DNA from: Priestia flexa NBRC 15715
Lineage (GTDB): Bacteria > Bacillota > Bacilli > Bacillales > Bacillaceae_H
Direction: 5' to 3'
DNA length: 44,169 bases
NCBI RefSeq assembly: GCF_001591565.1
Contig: NZ_BCVD01000016.1
Span: 1 to 44,169 of the forward strand
Part shown: in pieces, positions 37,607 to 44,169 of the stretch
How the letters are laid out: every line of letters begins with the position of its first letter
Numbering within the stretch: position 1 is the stretch's first letter
Program-made: the position numbers and the translations under genes
The notes under the pieces: generated by a model
What the model was told of the DNA's origin: nothing
Databases searched by the model: none
What the model saw: the letters and a program-made list of their open reading frames with translations, nothing else

Positions 37607-37635
37607 GTTTGAAAAAAAGCTACGTCGGCGACAAT
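37607..37635 (+). promoter_or_regulatory. Sigma-F-like promoter of pbpI
   Basis: GTTTG (37607-37611), a 15-base spacer and GGCGACAAT (37627-37635) match the sigma-F consensus (GYWTA, GGnRAnAnT) in four of five and all defined positions. B. subtilis pbpI is described as sigma-F dependent, so forespore expression is likely. The leader would be very short. Confidence 0.5.
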
Positions 37636-37659
37636 GATACAGAGTGAGGTGTATCGACA

Positions 37660-39417
37660 TTGAGAGTAGTTCGAAAACGAATGCAATCGATTTTGATTAT
37701 TATTATGTTGTTAATTTTTTTACTTATTGGCAGACTCGTTCAAATACAGCTTATTAGTACAGAATCATTTTCAAATCATAATGTTAATTTAATTGAAGAA
37801 AGCGTTCATCAGCGCACACAAGAAATGGTGGTAGATGATGGAAGAGGTAAATTTATAGACCGCAACGGTCAATCACTTACATCCGTTACGAATAATCGCC
37901 TTGTGCTGTTTCCGTTTTTAAATGAAATGCAATGGCCCATGCAACAGGTGTCTACTATTACGGGGATTTCGACAGTAGAGATGGTTACAAAGCTAAAAGA
38001 TACGAAGTCTCCGGTAGCTGTTGGAGATCATCTAACAATTGATCAGTTAAAGCAAGTGAATGAATTAAAGATACCTGGAGTTTTTGGGGTACCGTTAAAG
38101 GATGAGCGTCCCGTACCTATTGCAGAGCATGTAATTGGATTAGTAAGACAAAGTCAGGAGAAAATCGTAGCACAATATGAAGATAAATTGAAAAGTGGGG
38201 AATTAAAGGCAACTACGCCAATTGGCATTACGGGCATGCAAAAAACATTTGACGAATTTCTTCTACCACAGCAAGAGTCGAAGTTGTTATATCACGTCGA
38301 TCGGTTTGGAGGTCCGATGTTTGGAATTGATGTTAAGTATACGGGAGATGCTAATCCTTTTTATCCTGTAAATGTGAAAACGACTCTGGATTTGACAATT
38401 CAAGAAAAGGTAGAAGAGCTATTAGAAAAATATAACTTAAAAGAAGGCGGCGTAGTACTATTAGATATCGAAAAGAGCAACATATTAGCCATGGCTAGTA
38501 GACCTAATATCAATCAAACTCATCCGTACGAAGAAAAGAACAAGGGGCTCTATAACCGTATGCTAATGCCACAAGTCCCTGGATCTGTGTTTAAAACCGT
38601 CACAGCAGCAGCTGCAGTAGAAGAAGGGATTCTTACTCCGAATATGACGTTTAATTGCAATCAAAGCATATATGACGAATCGTTAGAGAATGATCATCAA
38701 AAAGGAATGTTATCCTTTGAAGAGAGCTTTGCACAAAGCTGTAATAAGACGTTTGCACAGCTAGCTAAGCAAATGAGTGAGAAAAAACCTGATTCATTGG
38801 ACCAATATGCCCGAAAATTAGGCGTAACGGACCCGGTAGGGTGGAGCGGAGATGTGTTTCACTTTGATCATTTTACACAGCTTCAAGAAGGAAAGGGAAC
38901 AGTGTGGAAGAAGGATGCCAATAAACGCGTTCCCAACGCCATTTCTCAAACTGCTATCGGTCAGCTAGATGTGAAGCTTACTCCTCTAGCAGTTGCCAAT
39001 ATGATGGCTACGATTGCTAGAGGTGGAGAAAAGCGACAAGTAAAAGTAGTGGATGAAATTCAGTATAAAAACAATACTTCGCTTTACACGTTTAAAAACA
39101 AAAAGTTGTCTGGTGAAAGTATAAAAAAGCCAACGGTTAAAGAACTTCAAAAGTTACTAAGCCAAGTTGTCCAAAGTGAGGATGGCACGGGAAGACGTTT
39201 TCAAGATCTTCCTTATTCAGTAGCAGGAAAGTCTGGTACTGCTGAAATTGATGTAGAAAATGAAATCGTTAATAAGTGGTTCGCTGGATACTTTCCTGCT
39301 GATAAACCTAAGTATGCCCTAGTAGTTGTTGATTTGAATACAAAAAGTACAATATCGTCTACAAATCAGATTTTTTATGATATTGTTAAAGAGATGTATG
39401 ATTTAAATCATCAATAA
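37660..39417 (+). CDS. pbpI: Class B penicillin-binding protein PbpI (YrrR)
   Basis: A 585-residue peptidoglycan transpeptidase. An N-terminal membrane anchor (about residues 9-27) and a PBP dimerisation domain (GKFIDRNGQSLTS) precede the transpeptidase domain with S309 in SVFK (SxxK), S360 in SCN (SxN) and K524 in KSGTAE (the KTG box, here KSG). All catalytic residues are intact. Starts at TTG 37660, eight bases after GTGAGGTG (37644-37651). It is close to SpoVD/FtsI-type enzymes but has no PASTA domain. The sigma-F-like promoter suggests a sporulation role; yrrS follows after 114 bases. Confidence 0.92.
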   Translation: MRVVRKRMQSILIIIMLLIFLLIGRLVQIQLISTESFSNHNVNLIEESVHQRTQEMVVDDGRGKFIDRNGQSLTSVTNNRLVLFPFLNEMQWPMQQVSTITGISTVEMVTKLKDTKSPVAVGDHLTIDQLKQVNELKIPGVFGVPLKDERPVPIAEHVIGLVRQSQEKIVAQYEDKLKSGELKATTPIGITGMQKTFDEFLLPQQESKLLYHVDRFGGPMFGIDVKYTGDANPFYPVNVKTTLDLTIQEKVEELLEKYNLKEGGVVLLDIEKSNILAMASRPNINQTHPYEEKNKGLYNRMLMPQVPGSVFKTVTAAAAVEEGILTPNMTFNCNQSIYDESLENDHQKGMLSFEESFAQSCNKTFAQLAKQMSEKKPDSLDQYARKLGVTDPVGWSGDVFHFDHFTQLQEGKGTVWKKDANKRVPNAISQTAIGQLDVKLTPLAVANMMATIARGGEKRQVKVVDEIQYKNNTSLYTFKNKKLSGESIKKPTVKELQKLLSQVVQSEDGTGRRFQDLPYSVAGKSGTAEIDVENEIVNKWFAGYFPADKPKYALVVVDLNTKSTISSTNQIFYDIVKEMYDLNHQ

Positions 39418-39531
39418 CTAAAAAGTATGTAAAAAATATTACAAAAATGCTTCAAATGAAGGTATGTGCTTCATGAATTTCCAAACACATGGTAAAATAG
39501 AACATTATAAAAGTTGGAGGAAGTTGTAGCA

Positions 39532-40161
39532 ATGAATAACAATCGTTCTTCAAGACATCAAAACAAAGAAAAAAAGGTTAACCGATTATATAATGTGTTA
39601 ATTGCCGTAGTTGCGGTATTGATTGTCTTTATCGGTGGCTCACTTATTCTTGGAGGAGGATCAGACGAGACATCTCCAGAACAAAACACAGAGCAAACAC
39701 CAAAGTCAGAAAACAATAATGATACGGAGAAAAATACTCCTGAAGAAAACACAGAGGAACCTGCAAGTGATGAAGAAGCAGATGAAAACGCAACAGATGA
39801 TGAAGCAACAGAGCAAGAGGAGTCTTCTGATGTAGAAGTGGAAGAAAATCCTGAGCCAGGTGTTGAAAGCCGAACTGTAGACCCATCCTGGGAGCCTGTA
39901 GGTACAGAGCAAGGTGAAAAGCCAGCAGCTACGTATGAAAAAGGTTCAACTGATTGGAATGAAATGCTTGCAGCAGTTGGAGCTGGAGTAGGCGTTAATC
40001 CAAACGATATGACAGTATGGCGTTTAGGCAACAATGGTGCTCCTGAAAAAGCAGTGGCAACAGTTAGTCCTAAAGGTGAAGGCTCGGTAAAGTATCGAGT
40101 GGAAATTGAATGGATAGAAAACGAAGGTTGGAAACCAACTGTTGTTGAAAAATTATCTTAA
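39532..40161 (+). CDS. yrrS: YrrS, DUF1510 membrane-anchored protein
   Basis: A 209-residue protein: short basic cytoplasmic N-terminus, one membrane helix (about residues 21-40, LYNVLIAVVAVLIVFIGGSL), an extracellular Glu/Asp/Asn/Thr-rich low-complexity linker (about 45-115) and a C-terminal DUF1510 domain (about 120-209; YEKGSTDWNEMLAAV, MTVWRLGNNGAPEKAVATV). Function is unknown; its pairing with the transpeptidase gene suggests a cell-envelope role. In-frame TTG 39514 overlaps the ribosome site GGAGG (39516-39520), so ATG 39532 is taken. A candidate promoter TTCATG-N17-TAAAAT (39470-39498) lies upstream. Confidence 0.87.
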   Translation: MNNNRSSRHQNKEKKVNRLYNVLIAVVAVLIVFIGGSLILGGGSDETSPEQNTEQTPKSENNNDTEKNTPEENTEEPASDEEADENATDDEATEQEESSDVEVEENPEPGVESRTVDPSWEPVGTEQGEKPAATYEKGSTDWNEMLAAVGAGVGVNPNDMTVWRLGNNGAPEKAVATVSPKGEGSVKYRVEIEWIENEGWKPTVVEKLS

Positions 40162-40162
40162 T

Positions 40163-40197
40163 AAAAAAAGCGGCGCTTTCATTAGCGCTGCTTTTTT
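40163..40197. terminator. Bidirectional terminator between yrrS and yrzA
   Basis: Stem AAAAAAGCGGCGCT with AGCGCTGCTTTTTT (one G-T pair) and flanking A/T runs. Its right arm encodes the last codons and stop of yrzA. Confidence 0.88.
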
Positions 40198-40397
40198 AGT
40201 TTGAAATGAACAACCGCAGAATAAAGCTTCTTACCTTGTTCATAGTCTACTGCCATTTGATGAGAAACGCTTTGAACTCCTAATAAGATGGCTTTATTTT
40301 GTTCAACTTTATCATTAATTTGTTTCTCTAAATCTTTTAAGTCATGTGATTCGAAAAACTCAATTTTGTCTTCAATCATATCAAACTGAAAATTCAT
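40182..40397 (-). CDS. yrzA: YrzA, DUF2536 small protein
   Basis: A 71-residue soluble protein matching the DUF2536/YrzA family (MNFQFDMIEDKIEFFESHDLKDLEKQI at the start, basic KLKKQR end). It looks wholly helical, with no catalytic motif and no known function. The minus-strand ATG follows AAGAAGGTGAAG. It sits alone, divergent from yrrT and convergent with yrrS; the 223 bases between yrzA and yrrT are very AT-rich and must hold both promoters, including the expected CymR-controlled one, which I could not place. Confidence 0.85.
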   Translation of the reverse strand: MNFQFDMIEDKIEFFESHDLKDLEKQINDKVEQNKAILLGVQSVSHQMAVDYEQGKKLYSAVVHFKLKKQR

Positions 40398-40620
40398 CGT
40401 CTCGCTTCACCTTCTTCATCCCATATTTACCAAACTTTATTTTAGCAGGAATTCTTGCCGAAATAAATTTATTATGATAACTTAAGAACAATTAATACTT
40501 TAAATCATACTATATCTATAAGAATTATAAGGAAAAGATAAAATCGTTAAATAACAACAATTTTTTATTGTGAAAAAATAACTTAGATAGTAACAAAATT
40601 AAACATGAGGGTGAGATAAG

Positions 40621-41262
40621 ATGGGTAGAGAGTTTTTAAACATCTTTGAAAAGTGGGCAGAAAACTATGATTCGACTGTTGAAGGACATGATCAAGAATA
40701 TGAAGAAGTTTTTCGAAACTATGAAGGTATTTTACAAGCAGTTGCAAATCGTTCATCGGGAAGCGTAATTGAATTCGGTGTAGGAACCGGAAACTTAACG
40801 AAAAAGCTACTGGAAAAGAGTCTAGCAGTGACAGGAATTGAGCCTTCAAGTCCAATGCGAAAGCTTGCGGCAGGAAAGCTAGGTGAATCGGTTACTTTAT
40901 CTGATGGCGACTTCTTAGCGTTTCCTGCCCCAAAAGAGCAGGTTGATACAATTGTTAGTACTTATGCTTTTCATCACTTAACAGATAAAGAAAAAGAGCT
41001 TGCGATTAGAAACTATAGCAACCTTCTACAAACAGATGGTAAAATAGTGTTTGCTGACACGATGTTTGAAACAAACGAGTCGTTTCAAGAAACAATTGAA
41101 TATGCTAAGCAACATAAATTCTTTAACTTAGCGGAAGACTTAGAAAGAGAGTATTATACAACGATTCCAGTCTTAAAAAATCTTTTTGAACAAAATGGAT
41201 TTGAAGCAACTTTTGAACGCTTCAATCATTTCGTTTGGATTGTGGAGGCAACGAAACAATAA
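40621..41262 (+). CDS. yrrT: YrrT, SAM-dependent methyltransferase of the methionine-to-cysteine operon
   Basis: Class I methyltransferase, 213 residues: motif I VIEFGVGTGNLTKKLL (about residues 46-61), then TGIEPSSPM and IVSTYAFHHLTDKEKE. The methyl acceptor is unknown in the family. It is the first gene of the yrrT-mtnN-mccA-mccB set, suggesting it feeds S-adenosylhomocysteine to MtnN. GGGTGAG lies before the ATG. B. subtilis transcribes this operon under CymR repression; the window also encodes CymR. mtnN starts 18 bases later. Confidence 0.9.
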   Translation: MGREFLNIFEKWAENYDSTVEGHDQEYEEVFRNYEGILQAVANRSSGSVIEFGVGTGNLTKKLLEKSLAVTGIEPSSPMRKLAAGKLGESVTLSDGDFLAFPAPKEQVDTIVSTYAFHHLTDKEKELAIRNYSNLLQTDGKIVFADTMFETNESFQETIEYAKQHKFFNLAEDLEREYYTTIPVLKNLFEQNGFEATFERFNHFVWIVEATKQ

Positions 41263-41280
41263 CAGAAAGAGGTTCGTATA

Positions 41281-41976
41281 ATGAAAGTAGCAATCATTGG
41301 TGCTATGGAGGAAGAAGTAACGATTCTCCGAGACAAGGTAGAAAACAGAGAAGAAACAGTCATTGCAGGCTGCGAATATTCAACTGGTACAATCAATGAA
41401 ATTGATGTAGTACTGTTAAAGTCAGGTATTGGAAAAGTAAATGCTGCATTATCAACAGCAATCTTACTGGAAAGATTTCAGCCTGACTATGTGATTAATA
41501 CAGGGTCTGCTGGCGGCTTTCATCCAGATCTAAATGTTGGAGATGCAATTATTTCATCGGAAGTACGTCATCATGATGTTGATGTAACAGCATTTGGCTA
41601 TGAGTACGGTCAAGTTCCAAATTTACCTGCTGCATATCAAGCTGATAAAAAACTTGTTGAGATTGCAGAACAAAGTGCACAAGAAGTAACGGATATGAAA
41701 GTAGCCAAAGGTTTAATTGCAACGGGTGACTCATTTATGAATGATCCAGTTCGCGTTGAGTTTGTAAGAAGCAAATTCCCAGAACTAATGGCAGCTGAAA
41801 TGGAAGCTGCTGCAGTAGCTCAGGTTTGTCACCAGTTTAAAGTTCCTTTCGTTATCATTCGTGCATTATCTGATATTGCGGGTAAAGAATCAGATGTATC
41901 GTTTGATCAGTTCCTTGAAAAGGCAGCTGTAAACTCTACAAACTTAGTATTAAACTTTTTATCAAAATTAAAATAA
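41281..41976 (+). CDS. mtnN: 5'-Methylthioadenosine/S-adenosylhomocysteine nucleosidase
   Basis: Pfs/MtnN of 231 residues, which cleaves adenine from S-adenosylhomocysteine, 5'-methylthioadenosine and 5'-deoxyadenosine. Motifs: IGAMEEEV at the start with the catalytic Glu (E12 region), [17 protein letters not shown] and [11 protein letters not shown] (catalytic Glu and ribose-binding site), then the LSDIAG loop with the catalytic Asp. It yields S-ribosylhomocysteine and so links methyl recycling to homocysteine and AI-2. AAAGAGGT precedes the ATG. A perfect 19-bp dyad follows before mccA. Confidence 0.96.
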   Translation: MKVAIIGAMEEEVTILRDKVENREETVIAGCEYSTGTINEIDVVLLKSGIGKVNAALSTAILLERFQPDYVINTGSAGGFHPDLNVGDAIISSEVRHHDVDVTAFGYEYGQVPNLPAAYQADKKLVEIAEQSAQEVTDMKVAKGLIATGDSFMNDPVRVEFVRSKFPELMAAEMEAAAVAQVCHQFKVPFVIIRALSDIAGKESDVSFDQFLEKAAVNSTNLVLNFLSKLK

Positions 41977-41985
41977 TAAATCTGT

Positions 41986-42026
41986 CCAATAGTACCAATA
42001 CTATTTTATAGTATTGGTACTATTGG
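41986..42026. repeat. Perfect 19-bp inverted repeat between mtnN and mccA
   Basis: CCAATAGTACCAATACTAT (41986-42004) and its exact complement (42008-42026) are separated by TTT. There is no T run after either arm, so it is not a typical terminator. It could be an intercistronic RNA stem that tunes the level of mccAB relative to yrrT-mtnN, or an operator. A weak promoter-like TTCACA-N18-TATAGA (42034-42063) lies just downstream. Confidence 0.8.
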
Positions 42027-42094
42027 GATTTAATTCACACTAAACAGATGAGTTAACTATAGATGGAAACTTTTGCTAAAGAGGTGTTGGCATC

Positions 42095-43018
42095 ATGGAA
42101 GTCGTAAAAAGTATCCATGAGTTAATTGGAAAAACTCCCATCGTTGAAATTACAAAATTCGCGCTTCCTAAAGATGTACGATTGTTTGCGAAGCTTGAAT
42201 ACTTTAACCCGGGAGGAAGTATTAAAGATCGTCTTGGAAAAGAGCTGATTGAAAGAGCCCTAGCTACAGGAAAAGTTACTGATGGTGGGACAATAGTTGA
42301 ACCAACTGCAGGAAATACGGGAATCGGGCTTGCTTTAGCAGCTATTCCATACAATTTAAACGTTGTTGTATGTATCCCTGAAAAGTTTAGCATTGAAAAA
42401 CAAGAGCTTATGAAAGCCCTTGGTGCAAAGGTTGTTCACACGCCTACGAGTGAGGGAATGAAAGGAGCTATTCAAAAAGCGAAGGAGCTTATCGAAACTA
42501 TTCCAAACGCATATTGCCCGCAGCAGTTTGCAAACGCTGATAATCCGTTAACGTATTACAAAACGCTAGGTCCAGAGGTATATGAACAGCTGGATGGTCA
42601 TATCGATATATTTGTGGCAGGAGCAGGCACAGGTGGCACATTCATGGGAACTGCTCAATATTTAAAAGAACAAAATCCATTAATAAAAACAGTGATTGTT
42701 GAGCCTGAAGGTTCAATTTTGAATGGCGGTCAAGCAGGTCCTCACAAAACAGAAGGCATTGGGATGGAATTTGTACCGGATTATATCAATACAAGCTACT
42801 TTGATGACATTCACACCATTGAAGATGATTTAGCATTTAAAGCTGTCCAAGAGTTAGCGGCAAAGGAAGGGCTTTTAGTAGGGAGTTCATCAGGAGCTGC
42901 TTTTATGGCTGCATTAAAAGAAGCACAAAAAGCTAAGCCTGGTACAAATATCCTTACTATTTTTCCAGACAGCAGTGAACGATATTTAAGTAAAAAAATT
43001 TATGATGGAGGTATTTAG
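42095..43018 (+). CDS. mccA: Cystathionine beta-synthase, O-acetylserine-type (MccA/YrhA)
   Basis: PLP fold-type II enzyme of 307 residues (CysK/CBS family): PLP lysine K44 in NPGGSIKDR, phosphate-binding AGAGTGGT, TAGNTGIG and the C-terminal VGSSSGAA. It condenses homocysteine with O-acetylserine to cystathionine in reverse transsulfuration. Sequence alone does not fully separate it from CysK, but the pairing with mccB and position after mtnN decide for MccA. AGAGGTG is the ribosome site; mccB starts three bases after its stop. Confidence 0.94.
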   Translation: MEVVKSIHELIGKTPIVEITKFALPKDVRLFAKLEYFNPGGSIKDRLGKELIERALATGKVTDGGTIVEPTAGNTGIGLALAAIPYNLNVVVCIPEKFSIEKQELMKALGAKVVHTPTSEGMKGAIQKAKELIETIPNAYCPQQFANADNPLTYYKTLGPEVYEQLDGHIDIFVAGAGTGGTFMGTAQYLKEQNPLIKTVIVEPEGSILNGGQAGPHKTEGIGMEFVPDYINTSYFDDIHTIEDDLAFKAVQELAAKEGLLVGSSSGAAFMAALKEAQKAKPGTNILTIFPDSSERYLSKKIYDGGI

Positions 43019-44155
<1,137 letters not shown>

Positions 44156-44169
44156 AAGAGACTGAGACA

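Noticed and set aside
39558-40034. Ser-rich minus-strand open frame opposite yrrS
   Set aside because: It is the complement of the repetitive acidic GAA/GAT codons of YrrS, which removes stop codons on the other strand.

Overview
The window is ordinary core chromosome of a low-GC, spore-forming Firmicute of the family Bacillaceae. Gene order is almost the same as the Bacillus subtilis yrbG-spoVB-secDF ... yrhA/yrhB segment. Protein sequences and the cation transporter between secDF and recJ fit a Bacillus or Priestia (B. megaterium-type) genome; the species is an inference from memory. Nearly all genes lie on the + strand. The exceptions are yrzE, spoVB, the amidase, rarA and yrzA, each closed off by a (usually bidirectional) terminator. 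I see no insertion sequence, prophage, CRISPR array, tRNA or rRNA.

Region by region: 1-3.2 kb holds two small membrane proteins (yrzE, yrbG), the sporulation flippase spoVB and comN. 3.2-9.6 kb holds secDF (protein export), a Mn-type CDF metal exporter and the recJ-apt operon. 9.6-12.4 kb holds relA-dtd (stringent response and D-aminoacyl-tRNA quality control). 12.4-13.6 kb holds a cell-wall amidase and a divergent 58-codon gene. 13.7-17.4 kb holds a T-box-controlled hisS-aspS operon followed by a 6S RNA gene with its own promoter and terminator. 17.4-22.7 kb holds tcdA, rarA, the cysteine regulator cymR, and the iscS-mnmA pair for tRNA 2-thiouridine. 22.7-27.4 kb holds a TPR protein, recD2, two very small genes and an AI-2E family membrane protein. 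27.4-31.7 kb holds a second T-box, alaS, ireB, ruvX and yrzB. 31.8-37.5 kb holds mltG and the trmR-trhP1-trhP2-udk cluster (tRNA wobble hydroxylation/methoxylation), then greA. 37.6-40.4 kb holds pbpI-yrrS with a sigma-F-like promoter, and yrzA. 40.6 kb to the end holds yrrT-mtnN-mccA-mccB, which converts S-adenosylhomocysteine to homocysteine and then cysteine.

The genes share themes. Translation fidelity and tRNA dominate (three aminoacyl-tRNA synthetases, dtd, tcdA, mnmA/iscS, trmR/trhP1/trhP2). Sulfur metabolism links cymR, iscS and mccAB. DNA repair is represented by recJ, rarA, recD2 and ruvX. Many starts needed correction by Shine-Dalgarno (SD) position; six genes use TTG and one GTG. 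I found no convincing new multi-gene system. The best leads are small: a possible AUC start for the amidase, a 19-bp perfect dyad between mtnN and mccA, a very long hairpin between tcdA and rarA, structured leaders of greA and cymR, and likely read-through from aspS into 6S RNA.
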